A stretch of DNA of 45,985 bases from contig NZ_BMVL01000024.1 of NCBI RefSeq assembly GCF_014650695.1, positions 7,555 through 53,539 of the forward strand, given 5' to 3'. The notes under the pieces were generated by a model. That model searched no databases, was not told the DNA's origin, and saw nothing but the letters and a program-made list of their open reading frames with translations. Source of the DNA: Streptomyces avidinii (GTDB lineage: Bacteria; Actinomycetota; Actinomycetes; Streptomycetales; Streptomycetaceae). Made by a program: the position numbers and the translations under genes. The first letter of the stretch is position 1. Each line of letters opens with the position of its first letter. Of this stretch, positions 25,990 to 34,286 are shown piece by piece.

Positions 25990-26520
25990 TCAGAGGTGCA
26001 GAAGCATCCGACTGTTGCCCAAGGTGTTCGGCTTCACTCGTTCGAGACCGAGGAACTCGGCGACACCCTCGTCATAGGAACGCAGGAGCTCCATGTACAC
26101 ATCGGTCTTGACCGGGGTCTCGCCGATCTCGACGAAGCCGTGCTTCGCAAAGAACTCGACTTCGAAGGTCAGGCAGAAAACCCGGCTCACCCCGAGCGTG
26201 CGGGCGGTGCGCAACAACTGCTCCAGCACCTGATGCCCGACTCCGCCGCCCTTCAGGTCGCGGTCGACGGCGAGAGTGCGTACTTCGGCAAGGTCTTCCC
26301 ACATCACGTGGAGAGCGCCGCAGCCGACGACCTGGCCGTCGGAGTCGCGTTCCGCGACCCAGAACTCCTGGATGTCCTCGTAAAGGACGACCGGTGCTTT
26401 GTCGAGCAGGATCCGCTGCTGCACGTACTGGTCGAGGAGGCGGCGCAGCGCGGGAACATCACGCGTGCGGGCACGGCGGATCGTCACTGTTTCTGCATGT
26501 GCAGTGGAAAACTCTCCCAT
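25990..26520 (-). CDS. argA: Amino-acid N-acetyltransferase (ArgA-type GNAT)
   Basis: A 176-residue GNAT protein that closely resembles the stand-alone ArgA of Mycobacterium (Rv2747 as I recall it), which acetylates glutamate or glutamine at the start of arginine synthesis. Shared features are the IRRARTRDVPALRRL start, the QEFWVAE strand, GCGALHVMWEDLAEVRTLAV, the acetyl-CoA loop GGGVGH, VFCLTFEVEFFAKHGF and the conserved tail KPNTLGNSRMLL. It follows the BlaI-like gene by 11 bases on the same strand. Substrate preference is by family analogy. Confidence 0.9.
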   Translation of the reverse strand: MGEFSTAHAETVTIRRARTRDVPALRRLLDQYVQQRILLDKAPVVLYEDIQEFWVAERDSDGQVVGCGALHVMWEDLAEVRTLAVDRDLKGGGVGHQVLEQLLRTARTLGVSRVFCLTFEVEFFAKHGFVEIGETPVKTDVYMELLRSYDEGVAEFLGLERVKPNTLGNSRMLLHL

Positions 26521-26531
26521 GGCTGCGGACG

Positions 26532-26984
26532 CTATCGCCCCGGTGGCTCCGGGCGCTCGGCGGAGTCCCCTTCGGCCGTGGGCGGAGCGGGAGGTTCGGC
26601 GGCGGCGTCGGCGGCGGACTCACCGTCGTGCTGCACGACGCGCACGGCGTCACGGAGTGCTTCGCGCTGTTCCGCGGACATCATGCCGAAGAAGGCGACG
26701 AGGGCGGCCGCCGGGTTGTCGCTCGTCGACCAGGCTTCGTTCATCAGCGCGGCCGAGTAGGCAGCGCGGGTGGAGACCGCCGTATATCGATAGGCGCGGC
26801 CTTCGGCTTCCCGCCGGACCCAACCCTTCTGATGAAGATTGTCCATAACGGTCATCACCGTGGTGTACGCGATGGACCGTTCCTGCTGGAGGTCTTCCAG
26901 TACTTCTCGGACGGTGACCGGGCGGTTCCACTGCCACACCCGCGTCATGACGGCGTCTTCGAGATCTCCCAGTGGGCGAGGCAC
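26532..26984 (-). CDS. BlaI/MecI/CopY-family repressor
   Basis: A 150-residue protein. Residues 1-80 form the BlaI winged helix (LGDLEDAVMTRVWQW, VREVLEDLQQERSIAYTTVM, DNLHQKGWVRREAEGRAYRY). The C-terminal dimer part (FFGMMSAEQREALRDAV) is followed by a long Ala/Pro/Glu tail not typical of the family. The GTG start overlaps a 12-bp palindrome region with a -10-like TATCGT 6 bases upstream, so autoregulation and a leaderless mRNA are likely. No beta-lactamase or BlaR1 sensor is adjacent. Many Streptomyces BlaI homologues control unrelated genes. Confidence 0.88.
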   Translation of the reverse strand: MPRPLGDLEDAVMTRVWQWNRPVTVREVLEDLQQERSIAYTTVMTVMDNLHQKGWVRREAEGRAYRYTAVSTRAAYSAALMNEAWSTSDNPAAALVAFFGMMSAEQREALRDAVRVVQHDGESAADAAAEPPAPPTAEGDSAERPEPPGR

Positions 26985-26988
26985 AACA

Positions 26989-27000
26989 GCACGATAGTGC
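26989..27000 (-). promoter_or_regulatory. Palindrome over the -10 of the BlaI-like gene
   Basis: GCACGATAGTGC has 4-bp inverted arms around GATA. On the minus strand it contains TATCGT, a -10-like hexamer 6 bases before the GTG. A repressor bound here would block its own gene. Confidence 0.45.
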
Positions 27001-27086
27001 GGCTTGTATGGAATTGCCCGACTATTCGCTCGGCAACGCGCCACGAAAACGGGCGCACGGCCGGTGCGGCCGCACGCCCTGAGGGG

Positions 27087-27251
27087 TTACTTCTGCTGCT
27101 GGGTGGCCTCGGCCCGGGCGAGCACGGCATCGACCGCCGCGTCCTCCTTGGCCTTGTTGGCGCCGCCCTGGCTCTTCACGATCGTCACGACGAGAGCGAT
27201 GAAGAACGCGGCCATCACGAAGGGGGGCACGAGCGCGGAGACGTAGTCCAT
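27087..27251 (-). CDS. 54-residue single-span membrane protein
   Basis: A small gene: ATG at 27251, TAA at 27087. The product starts MDYVSALVPP, has one hydrophobic helix at about 8-25, and a charged, Ala/Lys-rich helical C-terminus that ends ATQQQK. Codon use shows the strong third-position GC of real genes here. It lies between the BlaI-like gene and the gene at 27266, 14 bases from the latter and on the same strand. I recall small proteins like this in Streptomyces but know no function. Confidence 0.7.
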   Translation of the reverse strand: MDYVSALVPPFVMAAFFIALVVTIVKSQGGANKAKEDAAVDAVLARAEATQQQK

Positions 27252-27265
27252 GCCCCACAGCGTAG

Positions 27266-27889
27266 CTACCCGGCGACCCGCCCGGCCGCCGGGGGCGGGG
27301 CGGGCTTGCGGCGCGGCGGGAACACCTCACCGGGCGTGGGGATCGGCCGCTCGGGGCGCGGCTGCTCCTCGGGGTGGGGCGCCGGATGCGACGGCTGCTC
27401 GTCCTTCTCCTTGCCGCCGGCGCCCTTGCCTCCGGCGTCCTTGCCGCCGGCCAGTGCCAGCAGCCGGGTCCGGGGCGCCGGGGCGGTCGACAGCCGTCGG
27501 CGTACGGAACGCTCCGCGACGGCCCGGACCCGCTCCAGCAGCGCCGCGGCGACCGGATTGGCGCGGAGCGCGCGCAGGGCGGCGAGGTCGTCGGGTTCCG
27601 GTTCGTACCCGGCGGCCAGGGCGTCCTGCAGCAGCTCCAGGTAGCCGGACAGACTGCCGGGCAGGGCGCTTCGGTAGCGCGCGAGGTCCGCGAGGAGGAA
27701 CGCTCTGAGCCGGCCCGCCTCCAGGACCGCGTCGTCCACCGACTGCGCGAGGCGCAGGCAGTCCTGGACCTCCTCGGCCGCCAGGGGGGCCGAGGAGGAC
27801 TGAAGGGCGTGGGCGAGGAGACGCCTGAGCAGGTGCAGCTCAGCGGCGCTGAACGCCATGCCGCCGCGGGATCCGTAGGGCGTGGGCAT
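27266..27889 (-). CDS. Hypothetical helical protein with charged Pro-rich tail
   Basis: A 207-residue protein of no recognised family. The first 140 residues are predicted helical (AAELHLLRRLLAHALQSS, EEVQDCLRLAQSVDD, LRAFLLADLARYRSALPG), and the last 65 are a Gly/Lys, then Pro/Arg/Glu-rich tail. No signal peptide or membrane helix. The ATG at 27889 is preceded at 7 bases by TATCTT on the minus strand, which fits a leaderless promoter; longer upstream extensions are low-complexity. It may share a transcript with the small membrane protein at 27087. Confidence 0.72.
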   Translation of the reverse strand: MPTPYGSRGGMAFSAAELHLLRRLLAHALQSSSAPLAAEEVQDCLRLAQSVDDAVLEAGRLRAFLLADLARYRSALPGSLSGYLELLQDALAAGYEPEPDDLAALRALRANPVAAALLERVRAVAERSVRRRLSTAPAPRTRLLALAGGKDAGGKGAGGKEKDEQPSHPAPHPEEQPRPERPIPTPGEVFPPRRKPAPPPAAGRVAG

Positions 27890-27896
27890 GGGGCCG

Positions 27897-27902
27897 AAGA
27901 TA
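27897..27902 (-). promoter_or_regulatory. Putative -10 element (TATCTT), leaderless promoter
   Basis: TATCTT on the minus strand lies 7 bases before the ATG at 27889 with no ribosome-binding site between. Confidence 0.4.
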
Positions 27903-27993
27903 CGCGCTAATCGGACAAAATCCCCTGATCGTGGGCACGGCGCGGCGCGGCGGGTCCCTCGGCCGGCCCCTCGGCCGCCCCCCTGCCGGCCCC

Positions 27994-28179
27994 TCAGCCG
28001 GTCTCTTTGACCGCGCGCAGGAAGTCGGCCCAGGCGGCCTGGGTGGTGGCGAGCACGAGGTGGGCGGGGTCGGCGCGATCGGCGACCTTGACGAGGGCCC
28101 CGGGGGCGGTGGCGACGTATACGCAGGCGTCGCCCTCGCTGCAGAACGAGGACTTCCGCCACGCGGGCTGAGTGGTCAT
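27994..28179 (-). CDS. DUF397 domain protein
   Basis: A 61-residue DUF397 protein, with the family start PAWRKSSFCSEGDACVYVA and end AWADFLRAVKETG. These small proteins usually sit beside an XRE-type (Scr1/BldB-system) regulator and act as its partner, in some cases as toxin-antitoxin-like pairs. No such regulator is adjacent here. The ATG has GGAGGAG 5 bases upstream. Identification is secure; the role is not. Confidence 0.9.
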   Translation of the reverse strand: MTTQPAWRKSSFCSEGDACVYVATAPGALVKVADRADPAHLVLATTQAAWADFLRAVKETG

Positions 28180-28317
28180 GGTGTCTCCTCCGGGCGCGGT
28201 GGCCGGTAATTGCCGTGAAGGGACGGTAACGCCGTGGCCGGTCCCCGCCGGTGACTTTCCGGAATTCGGTGTTTCCCGGGCACTTCGCTCCCGGGGTGCG
28301 GGCCGCGGCGCGGCGGG

Positions 28318-28374
28318 CCGGGCGGAGCCGGGCAGGGCCGGGCGGAGCCGGGCAGACCGTGCAGGGCCGGGCAG
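28318..28374. repeat. 19-bp tandem repeat, three copies
   Basis: GCCGGGCGGAGCCGGGCAG at 28318-28336 and 28337-28355 is exact. A third copy at 28356-28374 matches at 15 of 19 positions. It lies in the gap downstream of the aldolase-type gene, where no coding sequence is seen. Confidence 0.8.
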
Positions 28375-28411
28375 GGGCCCCGCCCGGGCAGCGGCGGCCC
28401 GCCCGGCCGCG

Positions 28412-29542
28412 TCAGATCCGGGCCACGAAGGCCGATACCGCTTCGTGGACGTCGGATTCCGTCCAGGCCAGGCCAGGCTCCGTGATGTCGAGTTCCGTCA
28501 CCGCCAGACCCGGCGGCCCCTCCGCGGACCAGCGACGGAAGAGGACCGTGCCCGTCTCCTCCGCCTGGCGCAGACCCGCCTCCGTCAGCCGGTCCGCCTC
28601 GTACGGGAGCCACACCTGGAACTGGTGCGTGTGCGGCTCCTCCGGATTGATCCGGGCCCACGGGACCCCCGAGTCCGCGAACGCCGACCGCAGCGCCGCG
28701 GCCACCACCCGCGCCTGGGCGACGTACGACGGCAGCCGCGGCAGTTCCCGTTCCAGTCCGGCCAGCGCGGACAGGGCCTGCGGGAACTGCCGGAAGATCT
28801 GGCCGCCGTAGCGGTGGCGCCAGACCCGGGTCTCCTCCACGAACTCCCGCGGCCCCGCCAGCGCCGCCCCGCTCAGCCCGCCGAGCGACTTGTAGAAGGA
28901 GACGTAGACCGAGTCCGCGAGCCCCGCGATCTCCGGCAGCGTGCGCCCGAAGTGGACGGTGGACTCCCACAGCCGGGCCCCGTCGAAGTGCACGACCGCG
29001 TCCCGCTCCCGGGCCGCGTCCGTCAGCGCCTCCAGCTCCTCCCAGGTGGGCAGCAGGAAGCCCGCGTCCCGCAGCGGCAGCTCCAGCATCAGCGTGCCGA
29101 ACGGCTCCCGCAGCGAGGCGACCTCCTCGGCCGACGGCTGGCGCGCCTCCGTCGTCGGGTGCGCCACCCGCAGTCCGGAGACCGCCGACAGGGCACCCCC
29201 CTCCCAGCGCTCCGGATGGCTCATCGGGTGCAGCGCCACCACCGGGTTCCCGGTCCGGGCGGCCCAGCACCGCAGCGCGATCTGCTGCGCCATCGTCCCG
29301 CTCGGGAAGAACGCCGCGTCCTGCGTCCCCAGCAGCTCCGCGACCCTGCGCTCCAGCGCGGTGACGACCCCGTCGCCGTAGACGTCAGCCGGGCCGTCCA
29401 GGTCGTAGGGGGCCTCGGCGAGGGAGCCGAGCAGCTCCCCGACCGTGGGCTCCAGCAGGCTGTGCGACAGCCGCCGGCCCGCCCCTCGCCAGGCCGCGAC
29501 CAGCCGCTTCGTACGTTCCGTGTCCTCGCTGTTGTCACTCAT
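28412..29542 (-). CDS. PLP-dependent aldolase (threonine aldolase/beta-eliminating lyase family)
   Basis: A 376-residue fold-type I PLP enzyme. Cofactor contacts are seen as FFPSGTMAQQ (SGT 81-83), VHFDGARLWE (D187) and the Schiff-base lysine K218 in SFYKSLGG. This pattern is that of low-specificity L-threonine aldolases, which split threonine or related beta-hydroxy amino acids to glycine and an aldehyde. The precise substrate is not certain. ATG at 29542 has AGGA 9 bases upstream; an ATG further upstream in frame gives a basic extension without support. Divergent from the cofactor operon at 29655. Confidence 0.85.
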   Translation of the reverse strand: MSDNSEDTERTKRLVAAWRGAGRRLSHSLLEPTVGELLGSLAEAPYDLDGPADVYGDGVVTALERRVAELLGTQDAAFFPSGTMAQQIALRCWAARTGNPVVALHPMSHPERWEGGALSAVSGLRVAHPTTEARQPSAEEVASLREPFGTLMLELPLRDAGFLLPTWEELEALTDAARERDAVVHFDGARLWESTVHFGRTLPEIAGLADSVYVSFYKSLGGLSGAALAGPREFVEETRVWRHRYGGQIFRQFPQALSALAGLERELPRLPSYVAQARVVAAALRSAFADSGVPWARINPEEPHTHQFQVWLPYEADRLTEAGLRQAEETGTVLFRRWSAEGPPGLAVTELDITEPGLAWTESDVHEAVSAFVARI

Positions 29543-29594
29543 GAGCACAAATCCTCGCCCCCGTCGCCGCCGACCGGCCAACAGCCCCAGGAGC

Positions 29595-29600
29595 TAGCAT
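29595..29600 (+). promoter_or_regulatory. Putative -10 (TAGCAT) for the cofactor operon
   Basis: TAGCAT about 55 bases before the first gene of the panC-nadB-nadC-coaX run. A GGAAGGG ribosome site (29638-29644) then precedes the GTG at 29655. Confidence 0.4.
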
Positions 29601-29654
29601 GGCGGCGTATCGTCCGGTACCCCCCGCGGACTGGAACGGAAGGGCCCTCCCCGC

Positions 29655-30566
29655 GTGAATCCATCACAGCCGCCACGCCCTGCCCGGCTCGCCGTCGGCG
29701 TCGTCGGAGCCGGCCGCGTCGGTCCCGCCCTGGCGCGCGCGCTCCAGCAGGCCGGACACCGGCCGGTCGCCGTCTCCGGTGTCTCCGACACCTCCGTGCG
29801 CCGGGCCGCCCGGATGCTGCCCGACGTACCGATCGTGCCGCCCGCGCAGGTGCTGGAGCTGGCCGACCTGGTGCTGCTCACCGTCCCCGACGACGCACTG
29901 CCGTCCCTCGTGGAGGGCCTCGCCGAGACCGGCGCGGTCCGGCCCGGACAACTCCTCGTGCACACCTCCGGCCGGTACGGGACCTCCGTGCTCGACCCGG
30001 CGCGCCGCGCGGGCGCCCTGCCGCTGGCCCTGCACCCGGCGATGACCTTCACCGGCACCGAGGTCGACGTGCAGCGGCTCGCCGGCTGCTCCTTCGGTGT
30101 CACCGCCCCCGACGAGCTGCGCCTGGCCGCCGAGGCCCTGGTCATCGAGATGGGCGGGGAGCCCGAGTGGATCGCGGAGGAGAACCGTCCGCTCTACCAC
30201 GCGGCCCTCGCCCTCGGCGCGAACCACCTGGTCACGCTGGTCGCCCAGTCGATGGAGCTGCTGGCCGAGGCCGGGGTGGAACACCCCGACCGGATGCTCG
30301 GCCCGCTGCTCGGCGCGGCTCTCGACAACGCCCTGCGCTCCGGCGACGCCGCCCTGACCGGGCCGGTGGCCCGCGGCGACGCCGGTACGGTCGCCGCGCA
30401 CGTCTCGGAGCTGCGCCGGCACGCGCCCGGCGCCGTCGCCGGATACCTGGCGATGGCCCGCGCCACCGCGGACCGGGCCCTCGCGCACGGTCTGCTCAAG
30501 CCCGAACTCGCCGAGGACCTGCTCGGTGTGCTCGCCGACACGAAGTCCGACGGGGGCGACCGGTGA
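29655..30566 (+). CDS. Rossmann-fold DUF2520 dehydrogenase-like protein
   Basis: A 303-residue protein with an N-terminal NAD(P)-binding fold (VGVVGAGRVGPALARAL, glycines at 18, 20 and 23), a strand with LLTVPDD, and a C-terminal all-helical DUF2520 domain (about 165-300) containing NHLVTLVAQSMELLAEAGV. It resembles 6-phosphogluconate or ketopantoate reductases in layout. Its stop overlaps the panC start as GTGA, so co-translation with pantothenate synthetase is likely. This suggests ketopantoate reductase activity; the idea is inference from position and fold. Confidence 0.85.
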   Translation: MNPSQPPRPARLAVGVVGAGRVGPALARALQQAGHRPVAVSGVSDTSVRRAARMLPDVPIVPPAQVLELADLVLLTVPDDALPSLVEGLAETGAVRPGQLLVHTSGRYGTSVLDPARRAGALPLALHPAMTFTGTEVDVQRLAGCSFGVTAPDELRLAAEALVIEMGGEPEWIAEENRPLYHAALALGANHLVTLVAQSMELLAEAGVEHPDRMLGPLLGAALDNALRSGDAALTGPVARGDAGTVAAHVSELRRHAPGAVAGYLAMARATADRALAHGLLKPELAEDLLGVLADTKSDGGDR

Positions 30567-31555
30567 CCGACCTGCTGCTGCACACCGCCGAGGAGCTGCA
30601 CAAGCTGCCGCGCACCGGCCGCCGGGCCGTGGTGATGACCATGGGCGCCCTCCACGAGGGCCACGCCACCCTGATCCGTACGGCTCGCGAGCAGGCCGGG
30701 CCGGGCGGCCAGGTCGTCGTCACCGTCTTCGTCAACCCGCTGCAGTTCGGGGCGGGCGAGGACCTCGACCGCTACCCCCGCACCCTCGACGCAGACGTCG
30801 CGATCGCCGAAGCGGCGGGCGCCGACGCGGTGTTCGCCCCCGCCGTCGACGAGGTCTACCCGGGCGGCGACCCGCAGGTGCGGATCACCGCGGGCCCGAT
30901 GGGCGAGCGCCTCGAAGGAGCCACCCGCCCCGGGCACTTCGACGGGATGCTGACCGTCGTCGCCAAGCTGCTCCATCTCACCCGCCCCGACCTGGCCCTC
31001 TTCGGCCAGAAGGACGCACAGCAACTGGCCCTGATCCGGCGGATGGTGACCGACCTGAACTTCCCCGTCGAGGTGGTCGGCGTACCGACCGTCCGCGAGG
31101 AGGACGGGCTCGCGCTGTCGTCCCGCAACCGCTACCTCTCGACCGCCGAGCGGCACACCGCCCTCGCCCTGTCGCGCGCCCTGTTCGCCGGCCGCGACCG
31201 ACTCGCCGCGCAGGCGGCCCTGCGCGCCCGCGCCGAGGCCGCCCCGGCCAGCGACGAGCGGGCCACCGCCCTGGCCCGACTGGGCGAGATCCGGGCCTCC
31301 GCCGACGCGCACGCCGTCTCGGCGGCGGGCGCCGGGCTGCCGGACGCCGTCCGGGCCGCCGCGCTCCACGTCCTGGAGGAGGCGGGCCGCCACGAGCCGC
31401 CGCTCGTGCTGGACTACCTGGCGCTGGTGGACCCGCTGGACTTCACCGAGACCGGTCAGGACTTCACCGGGCGGGCCGTGCTGGCCGTCGCCGCGAAGGT
31501 GGGCTCGACCCGGCTGATCGACAACATCCCATTGGAATTCGGAGCACACTCGTGA
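30563..31555 (+). CDS. panC: Pantothenate synthetase
   Basis: A 330-residue enzyme joining pantoate and beta-alanine with ATP. It shows the nucleotidylyltransferase motif TMGALHEGH (H31 and H34), FVNPLQFG, the FGQKD strand and the SSRNRYLS motif of the class. The pantoate-binding residues around the GHFDGM loop are present. The GTG start overlaps the preceding stop, and its own stop overlaps nadB as GTGA. The protein carries an extra Ala-rich stretch near 205-225 compared with the core family. Confidence 0.96.
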   Translation: MTDLLLHTAEELHKLPRTGRRAVVMTMGALHEGHATLIRTAREQAGPGGQVVVTVFVNPLQFGAGEDLDRYPRTLDADVAIAEAAGADAVFAPAVDEVYPGGDPQVRITAGPMGERLEGATRPGHFDGMLTVVAKLLHLTRPDLALFGQKDAQQLALIRRMVTDLNFPVEVVGVPTVREEDGLALSSRNRYLSTAERHTALALSRALFAGRDRLAAQAALRARAEAAPASDERATALARLGEIRASADAHAVSAAGAGLPDAVRAAALHVLEEAGRHEPPLVLDYLALVDPLDFTETGQDFTGRAVLAVAAKVGSTRLIDNIPLEFGAHS

Positions 31556-33312
31556 GCACACCGGGCAGAGGCCCCGCAGGCAGCGGCGGCGCAGACACGG
31601 CCGCGGGCACCGGCATACGGCTGCACGCGCCGGCCCCCGGCTGGTCCCTCGACGCCGATGTCGTGGTCGTCGGTTCCGGCGTGGCGGGCCTGACCGCGGC
31701 GCTGCGCTGCGCCGCCGGGGGCCGCCGTACCGTCGTGGTCACCAAGGCCCGGCTGGACGACGGCTCCACCCGCTGGGCCCAGGGCGGTATCGCCGCGGCC
31801 CTCGGCGAGGGCGACACTCCGGAACAGCACCTCGACGACACCCTGGTCGCGGGTGCGGGCCTGTGCGACGAGGAGGCCGTACGGCTGCTCGTCACCGAGG
31901 GCCCGGACGCCGTACGGCGGCTGATGGCCACCGGCGCCGTCTTCGACACCTCCACGGAGACCGGCGAGATAGAACTGACCCGCGAGGGCGGCCACCACCG
32001 CCGCCGGATCGCGCACGCGGGCGGCGACGCCACCGGCGCCGAGATCTCCCGGGCGCTCGTCGAGGCCGTCCAGGCCGCGGGCATCGAGACCGTCGAGAAC
32101 GCCCTCGTACTGGACCTGCTCCAGGACGCGCAGGGCCGTACGGCCGGTGTCACCCTGCACGTCATGGGCGAGGGCCAGCACGACGGGGTCGGCGCCGTCC
32201 ACGCGCCCGCCGTGATCCTCGCGACCGGCGGCATGGGCCAGGTCTTCTCCGCCACCACCAACCCGTCGGTGTCCACCGGCGACGGCGTGGCGCTGGCGCT
32301 GCGGGCCGGCGCCGAGGTCTCCGACCTCGAATTCGTGCAGTTCCACCCGACGGTGCTCTTCCTCGGCCCGGACGCCGAGGGGCAGCAGCCGCTGGTGTCG
32401 GAGGCGGTCCGCGGCGAGGGCGCGTACTTGGTCGACGCGGACGGCGTGCGCTTCATGCAGGGGCAGCACGAGCTCGCCGAGCTGGCGCCCCGCGACATCG
32501 TCGCCAAGGGCATCATGCGCCGTATGCAGGAGCAGGGCGCGCAGCACATGTACCTCGACGCCCGGCACTTCGGCGCGCAGATGTGGGAGCAACGCTTCCC
32601 GACCATCCTGGCCGCCTGCCGCTCCCACGGCATCGACCCGGTGACCGAGCCGATCCCGGTCGCACCCGCGGCGCACTACGCGTCCGGCGGCGTCCGCACC
32701 GACCTGCACGGGCGGACCACCGTCCCCGGTCTGTACGCCTGCGGCGAGGTCGCCTGCACCGGTGTGCACGGCGCGAACCGGCTGGCCTCCAACTCGCTGC
32801 TGGAGGGCCTGGTCTTCGCCGAGCGGATCGCCGAGGACATCGTCGCCGAGCGGCCCGCCGGCAGCGGCCCGGGCATACCGGTCCCCGCGACCGGCCCGCT
32901 ACAGCCCGCCGGGGCCCGGTACGAGGTCCAGCGGATCATGACGGACGGCGCGGGCGTGCTCCGCTCCGCCGCGTCGCTGAACGCGGCCGCCGAGGCCCTC
33001 GAAGCGCTGTACGCCACCGCCCTGAACGATCTCGAAGCGCACGGCAGGACCGCCGAGCCGGGCGTGGACACCTGGGAGGCCACGAACCTGCTGTGCGTGG
33101 CACGGGTCCTGGTCGCCGCGGCGCAGCGGCGCGTGGAGACCCGCGGCTGCCACTGGCGCGAGGACCACCCCGAGCGGGACGATGCGCACTGGCGCCGCCA
33201 CCTCGTCGTCCGGCTCTCCGCGACCGAGAAGCGCGCCCTGGTGGTCGTACCCACCGACTCCGCGGACTTCCCGTCCGTGCACCCCCTGAGCACCCCGAGC
33301 CTGGAGCAGTGA
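31552..33312 (+). CDS. nadB: L-aspartate oxidase
   Basis: A 586-residue flavoprotein that oxidises L-aspartate to iminoaspartate, the first step of de novo NAD synthesis. The FAD-binding GSGVAGLTAAL sits at about 41-51. Further family blocks are STRWAQGGIAAAL, the active-site GGHHRRRIAHA region, FVQFHPTVL, and ASGGVRTDLHGRTTVPGLYA followed by GVHGANRLASNSL. A helical C-terminal domain follows. The GTG start overlaps the panC stop. nadA is not in the window, so quinolinate synthase must be elsewhere. Confidence 0.96.
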   Translation: MSTPGRGPAGSGGADTAAGTGIRLHAPAPGWSLDADVVVVGSGVAGLTAALRCAAGGRRTVVVTKARLDDGSTRWAQGGIAAALGEGDTPEQHLDDTLVAGAGLCDEEAVRLLVTEGPDAVRRLMATGAVFDTSTETGEIELTREGGHHRRRIAHAGGDATGAEISRALVEAVQAAGIETVENALVLDLLQDAQGRTAGVTLHVMGEGQHDGVGAVHAPAVILATGGMGQVFSATTNPSVSTGDGVALALRAGAEVSDLEFVQFHPTVLFLGPDAEGQQPLVSEAVRGEGAYLVDADGVRFMQGQHELAELAPRDIVAKGIMRRMQEQGAQHMYLDARHFGAQMWEQRFPTILAACRSHGIDPVTEPIPVAPAAHYASGGVRTDLHGRTTVPGLYACGEVACTGVHGANRLASNSLLEGLVFAERIAEDIVAERPAGSGPGIPVPATGPLQPAGARYEVQRIMTDGAGVLRSAASLNAAAEALEALYATALNDLEAHGRTAEPGVDTWEATNLLCVARVLVAAAQRRVETRGCHWREDHPERDDAHWRRHLVVRLSATEKRALVVVPTDSADFPSVHPLSTPSLEQ

Positions 33313-33314
33313 CC

Positions 33315-34283
33315 GTGAGCACCCCCGAACTTCCCCTGATCGACCAGAACGACGGCGGCTGCGGCGACGACTGCGCCTGCGGCGACGGCGAGGAGAGCGG
33401 CCTCGACCCGGCGCTCGCCCAGCTGCTGGCGGACGCCGGCCTGGACCCGATCGAGGTCGAGGACATCGCGCACATGGCGCTGTCCGAGGACCTGGACGGC
33501 GGCGTGGACGTGACGACCGTCGCGACCGTGCCGGAGGAGGCCGAGGCCGTCGCCGACTTCGTCGCGCGCGAGGACGGCGTCGTGGCCGGTCTGCGCATCG
33601 CCGAGGCCGTGTTCTCCGTGGTCTGCACGGAGGCCTTCGAGGTGGAGCGGCACGCGGAGGACGGCGACGCCGTCACGGCCGGTCAGCTGCTGCTGTCCGT
33701 GCGCTCGCGCACCCGTGACCTGCTCACGGCGGAGCGCAGCGCGCTGAACATCATGTGCCGGCTGTCGGGCATCGCGACGGCCACCCGCCGCTGGGCCGAC
33801 GTGCTGGAGGGCACCGCGGCGAAGGTCCGCGACACCCGCAAGACCACGCCGGGCCTGCGCTCGCTGGAGAAGTACGCGGTGCGCTGCGGCGGCGGCGTCA
33901 ACCACCGGATGTCGCTGTCGGACGCGGCGCTGGTCAAGGACAACCACGTGGTGGCGGCGGGCGGTGTCGCGCAGGCCTTCAAGGCCGTGCGCGAGGCCTT
34001 CCCGGAGGTCCCCATCGAGGTCGAGGTCGACACGCTGGAGCAGATCGGCGAGGTCCTGGAGGCCGGCGCCGACCTGATCCTGCTCGACAACTTCACCGTC
34101 GAGCAGACCGCGCAGGCCGTGGCCCTGGTCGCCGGCCGTGCGGTGCTGGAGTCCTCGGGCCGCCTCACACTGGGCACGGCGCGCGCGTACGCGGAGACCG
34201 GCGTGGACTACCTGGCCGTCGGCGCGCTGACGCACTCCTCGCCGATCCTGGACATCGGGCTCGATCTGCGCGAGGCGGTGTAA
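33315..34283 (+). CDS. nadC: Nicotinate-nucleotide pyrophosphorylase (quinolinate phosphoribosyltransferase)
   Basis: A 322-residue enzyme converting quinolinate and PRPP to nicotinate mononucleotide. Characteristic blocks are SEDLDGGVDVTT, RDTRKTTPGLRSLEKYAVRC, GGGVNHRMSLSDAALVKDNH and IEVEVDTLEQ. An N-terminal extension of about 35 residues holds CGDDCACGDGEE, which is cysteine-rich and unlike most NadC proteins. GTG at 33315 is chosen because GGAG sits 8 bases upstream; GTG at 33309 overlaps the nadB stop and is possible. Confidence 0.95.
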   Translation: MSTPELPLIDQNDGGCGDDCACGDGEESGLDPALAQLLADAGLDPIEVEDIAHMALSEDLDGGVDVTTVATVPEEAEAVADFVAREDGVVAGLRIAEAVFSVVCTEAFEVERHAEDGDAVTAGQLLLSVRSRTRDLLTAERSALNIMCRLSGIATATRRWADVLEGTAAKVRDTRKTTPGLRSLEKYAVRCGGGVNHRMSLSDAALVKDNHVVAAGGVAQAFKAVREAFPEVPIEVEVDTLEQIGEVLEAGADLILLDNFTVEQTAQAVALVAGRAVLESSGRLTLGTARAYAETGVDYLAVGALTHSSPILDIGLDLREAV

Positions 34284-34286
34284 CCC

